Shown one piece after another: positions 6,192 to 13,983 of a DNA stretch of 25,929 nt. Source of the DNA: a virus. Position 1 is the stretch's first letter. Each line of letters opens with the position of its first letter. The stretch is taken from positions 1-25,929 of IMG/VR virus record IMGVR_UViG_3300018079_000035. One strand, written 5' to 3'. The translations under genes were made by a program, and so were the position numbers. The notes beneath the pieces were generated by a model. That model was not told the origin of the DNA, searched no databases, and was given only the letters and a program-made list of their open reading frames with translations.

Positions 6192-7220
6192 ATGGCTCGT
6201 ATTGAACTTCGAGACTGCACCATCCTTATCCGTGACGGTTTCTCCGGCACCGGTGCTGTGGATGATGCGGCAATTTCTGGTGGCCAGACCAGCATTGAGA
6301 TCGACACCCTGGCCAATCTGCCGAACGCCCGGACTACGGTTCCGATTGGCGCTCGGTTCAACGTCGCGGGCGTAGGCTCGCCGCTGACCACGTTTACGGT
6401 CACTGCTGCCAACAGCAACGAGAAGCAGCAAGTCGTAGTTGATGCCACGTCAGGCAACTTCACGCTGACCTTCAATGGTCAGGTGACGGCCAACATCGCT
6501 TTTGACGCCAATGCTGCTACGGTGCAATCCGCACTGGAAGCCCTCAGCAACATTGCTCCCGGCGACGTGGTTGTGACTTCGCCGATGGCAAGCACATGGA
6601 TCATCGAGTTCCGTGGTGTTTACCTGGGCTTGAATGTGTCCATCCTGATTGGTACGGACGTGGACCTGATGGGCGGTGGCGACACCATTACCATCACGAC
6701 CCCGAGACCGGGCGGAATCACTTGGGAGTTGACGTTTACGCCGGCTCTCGATGGCGGTGATTTGCCGATCAACAACGATGTCATCACGTTCCTTCCTATC
6801 CAGATCGAAGTCAAGATCGGTGAGGGGAACCTGACGTACACGGAGAACAAGGAATACGAATACCTGACGGATCGTGGCAATCTCGACACAGTGCGAGAAG
6901 GCAACGAAGTCCCGATGGATGTCGTAATGGACTTCGTGTATGAGTTCGTCCGAACGGGAACAGGTGAATTGGTCACTCCGGTCGATGCCCTCAAAGGTAT
7001 CGGCGGCGCGTCCGACTGGACAAGCTCTTCGAGCGACCCGTGCGAACCGTACAGCGTGGACATCGTGATTCTCCATGACCCGCCCTGCGGGACTGCGGAG
7101 AATGAGACCACGACTTTCCCCGAGTTCCGGCACGATACGCTGGAATTCGATCTGAATGCTGCAACAATTTCGAGCACCGGTCGCTGCAATGTGACCGAAC
7201 CTGAAATCGTGCGTGGCTAA
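6192..7220 (+). CDS. Major tail (tube) protein, copy 2 with inserted beta domain
   Basis: This 342-residue paralogue of the preceding gene shares its N-terminus (MARIELRDCTILI) and almost the whole C-terminal 138 residues. The main difference is an insertion at about residues 75-180, between the first strands and the common core. It contains a recognisable phage module: FTLTFNGQVTANIAFDANA, then ATVQSALEALSNIAPGDVVV, then IIEFRGVYLGLNVSIL. Modules of this type recur in many phage tail proteins and are thought to be surface-exposed beta-sandwiches. A tube bearing it would display an extra knob, as T5 and lambda tube subunits do with Ig-like domains; the parallel is inference. A strong terminator follows 13 bases after the stop, consistent with tube message ending here. 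Whether both copies enter the same tube, or copy 2 is the decorated major one, cannot be read from sequence. Confidence 0.72.
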   Translation: MARIELRDCTILIRDGFSGTGAVDDAAISGGQTSIEIDTLANLPNARTTVPIGARFNVAGVGSPLTTFTVTAANSNEKQQVVVDATSGNFTLTFNGQVTANIAFDANAATVQSALEALSNIAPGDVVVTSPMASTWIIEFRGVYLGLNVSILIGTDVDLMGGGDTITITTPRPGGITWELTFTPALDGGDLPINNDVITFLPIQIEVKIGEGNLTYTENKEYEYLTDRGNLDTVREGNEVPMDVVMDFVYEFVRTGTGELVTPVDALKGIGGASDWTSSSSDPCEPYSVDIVILHDPPCGTAENETTTFPEFRHDTLEFDLNAATISSTGRCNVTEPEIVRG

Positions 7221-7233
7221 ACTTTAACCTTTC

Positions 7234-7268
7234 GGGGCGGCCGGGATTATTCCGGCCGCCCCATTTTT
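7234..7268 (+). terminator. Strong intrinsic terminator after the tail-tube genes
   Basis: Stem GGGGCGGCCGG (7234-7244) pairs perfectly with CCGGCCGCCCC (7252-7262) around a 7-base loop, followed by ATTTTT. It lies directly after tube copy 2, before the Shine-Dalgarno GAGGGAG (7274-7280) of the next gene. Confidence 0.93.
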
Positions 7269-7288
7269 CACATGAGGGAGAAAATCCA

Positions 7289-7819
7289 ATGAAGATTGGT
7301 GGTGTGGCGGTCACTAAACCGTCCGAAAAGATTCTCGTCATTGAACGAGAAGATGGTCCGCTGGTGTTTCGTGCGTTAGCACTGCCCAGCATGGACGAAT
7401 TTGAACAACTGGTCCCGATGCCCAAGCCTCCGGGCAAGCTGACCAAAGACGGGTTTATCCCCGACGCGAATGACCCGACGTATCAGACCATCTTGGGCCA
7501 GCACGCTTTGAAGCGCCTTGGCTATATGGTGATTCGCACGTTGGACAACTCTAAGATCGAGTGGGGCACTGTTGATCCATCAAATCCGAAAACCTGGACC
7601 AACTGGGAAGGCGACCTGAAGGCCGCCGGATTCACCCAGGTGGAACGCAACCGCATTCTGGAACTCGTTATCGACGTGAACACGCTCGACGAAGAGAAGA
7701 TCAAGGCGGCCCGCGACAGTTTTCTACGTGGTCAAGCGGCACAGAAGGCCGATACCAGTGGCCCCCAAGCCGAACCGGAAAATACGCTATCTGGACCGCC
7801 TGCGTCCGGGTCGGCGTAA
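7289..7819 (+). CDS. Tail assembly chaperone (gpG-like)
   Basis: This 176-residue protein should bind the tape measure and bring tube subunits during tail polymerisation. The sequence is soluble and mostly helical, with an N-terminal strand part (KILVIEREDGPLVFRALALP), a middle helix region (YQTILGQHALKRLGYMVIRTL) and W-rich segment (NPKTWTNWEGDLKAAGF), and a low-complexity polar end (SGPQAEPENTLSGPPASGSA). Location between tube and tape measure is the standard place for this gene. The -1 frame is open through the end of the gene and beyond, encoding a conserved-looking extension to 7995, the hallmark of lambda gpG/gpGT. The Shine-Dalgarno is GAGGGAG, 8 bases before the ATG. The assignment is by gene order, composition and the frameshift extension. 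Confidence 0.72.
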   Translation: MKIGGVAVTKPSEKILVIEREDGPLVFRALALPSMDEFEQLVPMPKPPGKLTKDGFIPDANDPTYQTILGQHALKRLGYMVIRTLDNSKIEWGTVDPSNPKTWTNWEGDLKAAGFTQVERNRILELVIDVNTLDEEKIKAARDSFLRGQAAQKADTSGPQAEPENTLSGPPASGSA

Positions 7820-7995
7820 GGCCACCCGGCTTGAAGGAATCCTGGGAAGAATGTAGTGTTGAGGCGCAGGCGGATATTATGGCCTACGATCAGACTGCAT
7901 CACACGACGAGATCAAAAGGCAAGAAGCCATGCTGGGGGCAGGGAAGCCCCGAGCGTCGGCTCCTAAGTCGAAGAGCAAACCTCGTAAGAAATAA
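7820..7995 (+). CDS. Frame -1 extension of the chaperone (gpGT-like, by programmed frameshift)
   Basis: In the -1 frame relative to the chaperone, the DNA is open from 7576 to TAA at 7993-7995. After the chaperone stop it encodes LKESWEECSVEAQADIMAYD, QTASHDEIKRQEAML and a basic tail (KSKSKPRKK). A Trp-Glu-Glu followed by an Ala-rich helix with Tyr/Asp, then a charged helix, is the usual T-domain pattern of gpGT proteins, which contacts the tape measure. Possible shift sites, in zero-frame codons, are GGC CCC CAA at 7760-7768 (five C's let Pro-tRNA re-pair perfectly at -1) and CCG GAA AAT at 7775-7783. Neither is a textbook X-XXY-YYZ heptamer. An internal ATG at 7879 could start a 38-residue protein instead, but then the conserved-looking part before it would be lost. 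The entry covers only the part past the chaperone stop. Confidence 0.68.
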
Positions 7996-8008
7996 CCAGG
8001 ACTTGACC

Positions 8009-8521
8009 ATGAAAGTAAAGGCTACACTTCCGGTCCCACGATTGGATTTGGAAGCCTATCGGGCTAGTGCGCACGAGCATCTCACCGAGATTCTTACACA
8101 GGCCGCCTTTGAATGGGTAACAGCGGCCACTGATAAGATTCCGGTATGGAGCGGGGCTTCTTGGGCCACGTTCCTGCATGTCTCCAGAGATATAGGATTT
8201 CAACTCGTTATCGCCCCAAAGAGTAACGCTCCCCGTCGCATCAGCTACGGGTTGAGCAACTCCGGCGGCGAGTTAGAGGCAGACCCAACCACCGGAAGAT
8301 ACTTCCTTCACTATGACACGAAGCTGAAGCATCTGATCTGGAACGAATTCAACAATGCCAACACGAATCCTGACCCAGGATTATTGTCTCAATTGATTGA
8401 TCCAGGCCCGTACCACTTCCAGGAAGCGGCACGAGAAGCGTTCAATCGGGTTGCTAGGACGGCTCGGTTGCCGTCCTTTACCAAAGGCCATTTCAAGATC
8501 GTCATGTATAGGGTGAAATAA
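8009..8521 (+). CDS. Conserved phage tail-region protein of unknown function
   Basis: This 170-residue protein begins at ATG 8009, preceded by AGGA at 7 bases. The frame is open back to 7856, but that stretch overlaps the chaperone extension and lacks a ribosome-binding site. It has a helix (YRASAHEHLTEILTQAAFEWV), then IPVWSGASWATFLHVSRDIG, a Gly/Ser-rich loop, and YFLHYDTKLKHLIWNEFNN. The phrase of Pro-Val-x-Ser-Gly with a Trp following recalls HK97 gp10-like minor tail / tail-completion proteins, but the usual place for those is before the tube, so I treat the match as loose. It ends in TAA abutting the tape measure ATG, so the two are probably coupled. No known catalytic motif. Confidence 0.6.
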   Translation: MKVKATLPVPRLDLEAYRASAHEHLTEILTQAAFEWVTAATDKIPVWSGASWATFLHVSRDIGFQLVIAPKSNAPRRISYGLSNSGGELEADPTTGRYFLHYDTKLKHLIWNEFNNANTNPDPGLLSQLIDPGPYHFQEAAREAFNRVARTARLPSFTKGHFKIVMYRVK

Positions 8522-11500
8522 ATGGCTGACGAAATCAAGCAATCAATTGGCATCGACGTTGGTCAAGCGTTACAAGCTCTCAGTGCCCTGGATAAGGGCT
8601 ACGCGAGCTTTGAGCAGCGTATCCAGTCTGTTGTTACGAAGCTGGATGCCCAAAACAAGATGGCCGGCAAGACTGTTGCCGCCCTCAAGCAGATTCGGTC
8701 TGAGGCGGAAGCCGCTGCCAAAGCGCTCGACCGTCTCAATAAAACAGAGAGCAAGTCCAGCGGGACTGGCTCCAGTGCGGGTACATCTCGCCCTTCTCGA
8801 CAGCGACTACTGTCAGGGGATTCTGCCGCTGATGCAATGAATCAACTGCTTGGTCAACCGACCAATCAGAAGCTCAATGCACAAAAAGCAGCGGCAGATG
8901 GGCTGGTGTCTTCTCTTCGTAATGTTGGCAACGTAGCCAATAACGAATTGCAGAAGGCCAACCAAGCCACCCAGAAGTGGACGATCAGTTGGGAAACTCT
9001 TTCCCGCGTGGTCGCCACTCAGCTTATTGTTCGAGCACTCAGTCAGATTCGTAACGCCCTCAATGATGCGGTCAGCGAAGCGATTGAGTTCCAACGTCAA
9101 GTGGCGTTGATCCAAACGATTGCTGGCGGGGCGGGCTTCAGCGAGATTGCCGAAAGCGTCCGCTCCATTTCCGATAATTTTAACATCCCGTTGCTTGAAA
9201 CGGCTAAGGGTGTTTATCAGGCATTGAGCAACCAAGTTGGTGATTTTGGAGAAAGTCTCCGGTTCACTGAAGAAGCTGCCAAGTTTGCTAAGGCCACCAA
9301 TTCTACATTGGCGGATTCAGTTGACTTACTATCAGGAGCTATGCGGAGCTTCGGCCTGTCTGTTGAGGACACCGGGAGAATCTCTGGTATCTTCTTCACC
9401 GCTATCGACAAGGGTCGTGTGACGGCGACTGAATTGGCGAATGCCTTCGGTCGAGTTGGTCCTGCTGCAAAAGAAATCGGTATCAGTCTCGAAGAACTGG
9501 CGGCTGCGGCTGCTACGATCTCGGATAAGGGCATCGGTACGTCGGAAACCTTGACTCAGTTCCGTGGTATCATCACGGCGTTGACCAAGCCCACTGACGA
9601 GATGAAGAAGAAGTTCCGCGAGCTTGGCTTTGCGAGCGTAGAGTCTGCCATTGGCACTCGTGGCTTGTCTGGCGTGCTCACGGATTTGGCGTCTAGTACA
9701 GACGGGACAACGCAAGGTTTTGCCAAGCTGTTCCCGAACGTGCGTGGTATTGGCGGTGCCTTGGCTTTGACTGGAGACAATCTCCGGGACTTTGCTACGA
9801 ACATCGAAGAGGCGAGGGCAAATGGTGAGGATTTCGCCAACTCCAAATTCCTAACGGCTACATCCACAGATGCAGAAAAGCTGACTAGCGCGATCAACAA
9901 GGTGAAAAATGCCTTCACGGTTGAACTTGGTCAAGCCATTGTGAAACTTGGAGCCGATCTTCTCGGCAACGAAAAAACAATCACTCTTACTACTGAAGCG
10001 ATTAAGGTTCTCGCTGCCTCTCTGCCACAATTGGCGGCAGGTTTGGTGGCGGTAGCTGGTGCTGTCGGGGTAATGAAGCTCAGTCTGTTGGCGCTGGCCA
10101 GCCCGGTTAATATCGTGATTGCAGCCTTGGCTGCTCTCGCGGTGGCAATCCCTCTGGCTTTTGAAGCCATCGACCGTGCTCGGACAAATGCAGCCTTCGC
10201 CGGTCTCAGCGCTCTGGAAGCCCAAAATAAGAAGGACTTGGAAAATTTCCGAAAAACTGAGAATGACAAACTCAAAGCCGCCAAAGGTTTTGATGACGCA
10301 GTTATTCAAGGGGTCAAGGAACGCTTCCGAGTTATCGCCAGAGAATACTTCAAAGATGTTGAGGCGGCTCAGTCCGCTAACAAAGCTCTGGTTGATAACA
10401 CCGAGCGTTCTTTGGAGAAGGTGGTTAGCGCACGGACCAAGTTCATTCAAGCTCTTGAAAGCGCCATTCAGGACAGTGACAATCTAATTCAGCAATCCCA
10501 AAATCGGATCGCTGATATCCAGCAACGGCAGAGCGACCGAAAGTTCGAGTTCAATACTCGTGGCTTCTCGGATGCCCAAAAGGTCAGTGTCCTTGTTTCG
10601 AGGGCGGCCGACGAAGCACGCAAGGCCGAGCAGAGTCTTATCAAGGCTTTTGCAACTGGTGACGACAATCTGAAGCAGCGGGCGTTAGCCCAGTTTCAGC
10701 GGGCCGACTCCATCGCTTCTGAAGCACAATCTATTGGCCAACGTGCCGGTAGTCGAGCACTGGAAGTTCGTTCCGCTAAAGAACTGGAAGACATCGCCCG
10801 GCGTCAGATCAGCGCTGAAGAGCAGATCAATGATCTGCAACGGAAACGAGTCGAGCAACAGAAGAAAGAGAAAATCGCCCAGGAAGAAATTCTTAGGCAG
10901 ATTCGAGAACAACAGCAAATTGTTTTGGATAATGTCGGACAGTTTGACAAGCAAGGTCAACTATTCGATCCTGAAGAAGAAGCTAAGCGAGCACAGAAAC
11001 GACAAGAAGCGTTGAAGAAAATCGCAGGCTTGGCCTTCAGCAGCAAAGATTTCAAGGCGGCGGATGCGCTCGGCTTGGGCAACCTTGTTCGAGACATCCA
11101 AGGCGATCTGAAGCAAACTCCAATCCAGTTGCAATTTGATGTTGAAGCGGCCGTCCAACGAGTCGGTAATGCGATACGAAAATCGCTTTCCAATTTGGAT
11201 ATTCAGTTTCCTTTCCTAAAGAATCTCGAAGAGGCTGTCGGACAAACTCTGAGGAATAGCGCGGATCAAATCCCGCAAGCCCTAGATCAGGTTTCCGCAG
11301 AAGCTCAAGGTATCCGTGGGCGGCAAAACCAGCAAAATGTTCTCGACCAAGAGATTGTTAAACAGCGTCAAGAAATTGAACTGCTGATTCAAAAATTGGA
11401 GGCTCGTGCGCCTCTGCGTTCCCAGGTACAGGATCAGTTCAAACCGGCTGTCGAAGCAACCAATGCAACGATTGCTCGGTTGAAAGAACTGGCCAAATCC

Positions 11501-12232
11501 GATAGTATCAATGTTGGTGCTATACAGACGGAATTGCAGTCTTTAGGTCAGCTTGATTTTGGCAGTAAATTTGGTACTCTGGCGACAGATGCTAAACTGA
11601 TCGGCGAAGCATTTACGAGAGCGGCTACGCTTTCGCAGTCTTTGCAGAAGGTTGATCCGGTTACGCCGGAACAAATCCAGCGTCTTCAGATACTCGACGG
11701 TATCCTTCGACAAGCTGGTGTGTCTAACATCCTGTCTGCGGCTTCAAGTCTCAGTACAAATGTAGTCAATGCTGTGCAACCCACAGGGACTATTGCTACT
11801 AACGCCCAGAGTACGGCGACCAGCTATCAGTTGGCACTCCAGCAGTTGCAACAGATTGCAGCCATCGGGGTGCCTTCTGGGACAATCACTGTCCAGCAGG
11901 CTTCGGTGGCGGCTGCACAGGGTCGAACCCTCCTGGGTCAGAAGAGTCTGTACTTCGCTCAAGGCGGTACGGTGAATCGTGGTATGGATACCATGAACGT
12001 GAAAGCTCGTGCTGGTGAGTCCATCATCAACCCGGATTCCACTCGGAAGTTCTTTTCTCAAATTCAAGCCATCAATGCTGGCAAGCCCCCAATCTTCCGA
12101 GAGGAAGGTGGTGGAGTGACCAACATTGGCGACGTGAAAATCAACATTAACGGAAGCGAATCGCCTCAAGCGACGGCCCGTGAAGTGATGAAAGCCTTCC
12201 GCCGCGAGAAGCGGCGAGGCTCCGGTCGGTAA
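8522..12232 (+). CDS. Tape measure protein
   Basis: This 1236-residue protein sets tail length and is ejected with DNA. It has an N-terminal helical section with a Ser/Gly/Thr linker (about 78-95), a conserved phage tape-measure core (about 190-370, with FQRQVALIQTIAGG, VYQALSNQVGDFGESLRFTE, DLLSGAMRSFGLSVEDTGRI, ELANAFGRVGPAAKEIGISL and ELAAAAATISDKGIGTSETL), a hydrophobic segment (about 500-550, several predicted membrane helices), long coiled-coil stretches (about 560-960) and a Gly-containing C-terminal end (FAQGGTVNRGMDTMNVKARA, then FREEGGGVTNIGDVKININ). By the usual rule of about 0.15 nm per residue, the tail would be near 185 nm. It starts directly at the stop of the previous gene and is followed by a strong terminator 10 bases after its stop. 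The call is secure. Confidence 0.96.
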   Translation: MADEIKQSIGIDVGQALQALSALDKGYASFEQRIQSVVTKLDAQNKMAGKTVAALKQIRSEAEAAAKALDRLNKTESKSSGTGSSAGTSRPSRQRLLSGDSAADAMNQLLGQPTNQKLNAQKAAADGLVSSLRNVGNVANNELQKANQATQKWTISWETLSRVVATQLIVRALSQIRNALNDAVSEAIEFQRQVALIQTIAGGAGFSEIAESVRSISDNFNIPLLETAKGVYQALSNQVGDFGESLRFTEEAAKFAKATNSTLADSVDLLSGAMRSFGLSVEDTGRISGIFFTAIDKGRVTATELANAFGRVGPAAKEIGISLEELAAAAATISDKGIGTSETLTQFRGIITALTKPTDEMKKKFRELGFASVESAIGTRGLSGVLTDLASSTDGTTQGFAKLFPNVRGIGGALALTGDNLRDFATNIEEARANGEDFANSKFLTATSTDAEKLTSAINKVKNAFTVELGQAIVKLGADLLGNEKTITLTTEAIKVLAASLPQLAAGLVAVAGAVGVMKLSLLALASPVNIVIAALAALAVAIPLAFEAIDRARTNAAFAGLSALEAQNKKDLENFRKTENDKLKAAKGFDDAVIQGVKERFRVIAREYFKDVEAAQSANKALVDNTERSLEKVVSARTKFIQALESAIQDSDNLIQQSQNRIADIQQRQSDRKFEFNTRGFSDAQKVSVLVSRAADEARKAEQSLIKAFATGDDNLKQRALAQFQRADSIASEAQSIGQRAGSRALEVRSAKELEDIARRQISAEEQINDLQRKRVEQQKKEKIAQEEILRQIREQQQIVLDNVGQFDKQGQLFDPEEEAKRAQKRQEALKKIAGLAFSSKDFKAADALGLGNLVRDIQGDLKQTPIQLQFDVEAAVQRVGNAIRKSLSNLDIQFPFLKNLEEAVGQTLRNSADQIPQALDQVSAEAQGIRGRQNQQNVLDQEIVKQRQEIELLIQKLEARAPLRSQVQDQFKPAVEATNATIARLKELAKSDSINVGAIQTELQSLGQLDFGSKFGTLATDAKLIGEAFTRAATLSQSLQKVDPVTPEQIQRLQILDGILRQAGVSNILSAASSLSTNVVNAVQPTGTIATNAQSTATSYQLALQQLQQIAAIGVPSGTITVQQASVAAAQGRTLLGQKSLYFAQGGTVNRGMDTMNVKARAGESIINPDSTRKFFSQIQAINAGKPPIFREEGGGVTNIGDVKININGSESPQATAREVMKAFRREKRRGSGR

Positions 12233-12241
12233 CAACAAACT

Positions 12242-12276
12242 CCGGGGCTAGGGATGTTCCTAGCCCCGGTTCTTTT
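12242..12276 (+). terminator. Strong intrinsic terminator after the tape measure
   Basis: Stem CCGGGGCTAGG (12242-12252) pairs perfectly with CCTAGCCCCGG (12259-12269) around a 6-base loop, then TTCTTTTC. The ATG at 12254 in the loop region is not a likely start for the next gene. Confidence 0.93.
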
Positions 12277-12312
12277 CAACACGCCTCGGCCGTTATCGGC
12301 GTGGCAAGATTT

Positions 12313-12317
12313 GAGGA
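12313..12317 (+). promoter_or_regulatory. Ribosome-binding site that sets the start at 12323
   Basis: GAGGA lies 5 bases before ATG 12323. The in-frame ATG at 12254 sits inside the terminator hairpin and has no such site, so this Shine-Dalgarno decides the start. Confidence 0.75.
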
Positions 12318-12322
12318 ATCAA

Positions 12323-12949
12323 ATGAATCAATTGAGTATTTCCCAGGCGGCCGGAGTCCAACTCATTCGGAACGCCAAGCCCATCCAGGACGCCGATCTG
12401 TCGAACGCACTGAGCGCTCTTCGTGGTGAGTTCCAAGTGGAACACGTCCGCGATGGCAAAGTCATCGGCACTTACAAATTCAAGAACGGCATCACCAACG
12501 AAGGCAAGAACTTCTTGCTCGACGTGATGTTTCACAACACGCCGGCCCCGATGACCGTGTGGTATCTCGGTCTCATCGACAACGCCGGTTTCAGTGCTCT
12601 GGCTGCGGCCGACATCTACGACAACATCAATCAAGCCGGTAACGGCTGGGATGAGTTCTCGACTTATACTGATCCAGGTAACGCGAACAGCACCACGACT
12701 CGTCCCTCGTGGACGGAAGGTGCCGCTTCGGGTCAGGCAATTACCAACTCTTCACCAGTGATCTTCGACATCACTGGTACTGCCACCGTGAAGGGTGTGT
12801 TCCTGGCTGCGGGCACCAATGCCCAGACCAAGGGCGACCACACGGCCGGCACTGCTCACAAGCTGTGGGCCACGGCTCTGTTCACTGGCGGCGATGTCGC
12901 TGTACAAAACGGCGACCAACTGAAGGTGACATACACCGTCAGCGCCTAA
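12323..12949 (+). CDS. Phage structural protein, conserved, probably tail-associated
   Basis: This 208-residue protein starts at ATG 12323. It contains FQVEHVRDGKVIGTYKFKNG followed by ITNEGKNFLLDVMFHN, then WYLGLIDNAGFSALAAADIY, a WDEF-S-Y motif and PVIFDITGTATVKGVFL. This arrangement (a strand pair, a GLxxxx-LL helix, WYxGLI and a W-x-E-Y/F-type loop) recurs in phage structural proteins encoded near the tail tip, but I cannot name the family. The predicted content is beta-rich, without transmembrane or catalytic motifs. Codons end mainly in C or G (AAC, GCC, ATC, AAG), like the coat gene, suggesting abundant synthesis. It is an isolated transcription unit in layout: strong terminators lie on both sides, with the left one 47 bases before and the right one 18 bases after. 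A decoration or fibre-related function is possible. Confidence 0.7.
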   Translation: MNQLSISQAAGVQLIRNAKPIQDADLSNALSALRGEFQVEHVRDGKVIGTYKFKNGITNEGKNFLLDVMFHNTPAPMTVWYLGLIDNAGFSALAAADIYDNINQAGNGWDEFSTYTDPGNANSTTTRPSWTEGAASGQAITNSSPVIFDITGTATVKGVFLAAGTNAQTKGDHTAGTAHKLWATALFTGGDVAVQNGDQLKVTYTVSA

Positions 12950-12966
12950 TCGTTCTCCCTCGCCAC

Positions 12967-13014
12967 GGCCGGGGCCGATCTCTGCAAGGGGCTTCGGTCC
13001 CGGCCTTTTCTTTT
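12967..13014 (+). terminator. Intrinsic terminator after the 208-residue structural gene
   Basis: GGCCGGGGCCGA (12967-12978) pairs with TCGGTCCCGGCC (12994-13005); all 12 positions pair, counting one G-U. A 15-base loop separates them, and TTTTCTTTTGTTT follows. Confidence 0.9.
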
Positions 13015-13059
13015 GTTTACTGGTCGATGGAAGGATGACACGCAAGAAGGAATTAAGAA

Positions 13060-13983
13060 ATGACTGCACCCAAACGCGAACAGTTTAAGAACGACGCCTT
13101 CAGCACACTGAACGGCGCTATCGACAACAGCCAAACTACTATTACGGTCACGAGCGGTACAGTCTTTCCGTCCATTGGAAACTTCCGAATTCGTGTCGGT
13201 GACGAGATCATGCTGGTGACGGCCCGTTCCACGAACGACCTAACGGTTGTTCGTGGCCAGGAAGGTACGACGCCCGCCAGCGGTAGTAATGGAGCGGATG
13301 TCGTGCATGTCGTGACGGCCGCCGGCCTGACTCGCTGGGCACAAGATAACGATGGGCTTTGGGGGTATAGCGGCTCCCCACCCCTGGGCAAGATTGTGAA
13401 TGATGCCGGAGACACGCCGCTAGTTGTCTCGGACTTCACTTGGCAAAACCAGGGTTCATCCACGGCCACGGATGAGAATGGCACGATTGTGATGCGTGCT
13501 CCGGCCGCTGCCGGTGAGAATGTTCGATCCTTGATCCGAACTGCGCCTTCGGCCCCATATAGCTACATCTTTGCTATGCAGGGCATTGCAGTCCGTGAAG
13601 GCATTCAACAGTTTGGTGTGGGCTTTCGACAAAGTAGCTCTAGCAAGATGGTGGTGATGCATGTTCTTGCGGATGGTTCTGAGGCTAAACGTGTTGCCGT
13701 CTATAAGTTCAATAGCTCAACGTCATTCAACGGGAGTCTTTTGGCTGTATCTAATCTCTTGCTGTTCAGTCGGTACATTTGGTTTAAGATCGAAGACGAC
13801 AATACCAACATCAAGTTCTCGATTAGCTTTGATGGCATCGCATTCATCGAGATTGCATCGGAAGTTCGCACGACGTTTCTTTTGACAACCGGACCCGATC
13901 AAATTGTTTGGGGCATCAACAATCAGGGTAGTAGTGCCAGACAAATGTTGGCGCGCCTATTCCATTGGAGCCGAGCATCGTGA
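13060..13983 (+). CDS. Tail fibre / receptor-binding candidate, copy 1
   Basis: This 307-residue protein has an N-terminal beta domain (about 1-95) with TLNGAIDNSQTTITVTSG, FPSIGNFRIRVGDEIMLVTA and LTVVRGQEGTTPAS, a module shared by many phage tail proteins. The second part (about 125-307) resembles a concanavalin A-like lectin fold: FTWQNQGSSTATDENG, the core VGFRQSSSSKMVVMHV, YKFNSSTSFNG, IWFKIEDDNTNIKFSISFDG, and a closing strand LARLFHWS. Lectin-like folds at tail tips usually bind cell-surface sugars, so receptor binding is the likely job. It is followed by a GTGA-overlapping paralogue. No catalytic residues of a depolymerase are apparent. The family call is by general pattern; the sugar specificity cannot be inferred. 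Confidence 0.65.
   Translation: MTAPKREQFKNDAFSTLNGAIDNSQTTITVTSGTVFPSIGNFRIRVGDEIMLVTARSTNDLTVVRGQEGTTPASGSNGADVVHVVTAAGLTRWAQDNDGLWGYSGSPPLGKIVNDAGDTPLVVSDFTWQNQGSSTATDENGTIVMRAPAAAGENVRSLIRTAPSAPYSYIFAMQGIAVREGIQQFGVGFRQSSSSKMVVMHVLADGSEAKRVAVYKFNSSTSFNGSLLAVSNLLLFSRYIWFKIEDDNTNIKFSISFDGIAFIEIASEVRTTFLLTTGPDQIVWGINNQGSSARQMLARLFHWSRAS
13967..13970 (+). promoter_or_regulatory. Ribosome-binding site for the GTG start at 13980
   Basis: GGAG lies 9 bases before GTG 13980, which overlaps the previous gene's TGA as GTGA. An in-frame TTG at 13965 is possible but would place this site inside the reading frame with no other upstream site. Confidence 0.65.

Noticed and set aside
6450-7133. 227-residue frame on the minus strand
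   Set aside because: It is antisense to tube copy 2, with no start signals or recognisable motifs.
7856-8008. Longer version of the gene that starts at 8009
   Set aside because: The added residues are Arg-rich without similarity to the rest, overlap the chaperone extension in another frame and lack a ribosome-binding site, whereas ATG 8009 has AGGA at 7 bases.
9851-10450. 199-residue frame on the minus strand
   Set aside because: It is antisense to the tape measure, with low-quality composition and no ribosome-binding site.
12254-12322. Longer start for the 208-residue gene (ATG 12254)
   Set aside because: This ATG lies in the loop of the tape-measure terminator and lacks a Shine-Dalgarno; ATG 12323 has GAGGA 5 bases upstream.
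13965-13979. TTG start for the second receptor-binding candidate
   Set aside because: GTG 13980 has GGAG 9 bases upstream and overlaps the prior stop as GTGA; the earlier start would put that site in the gene.
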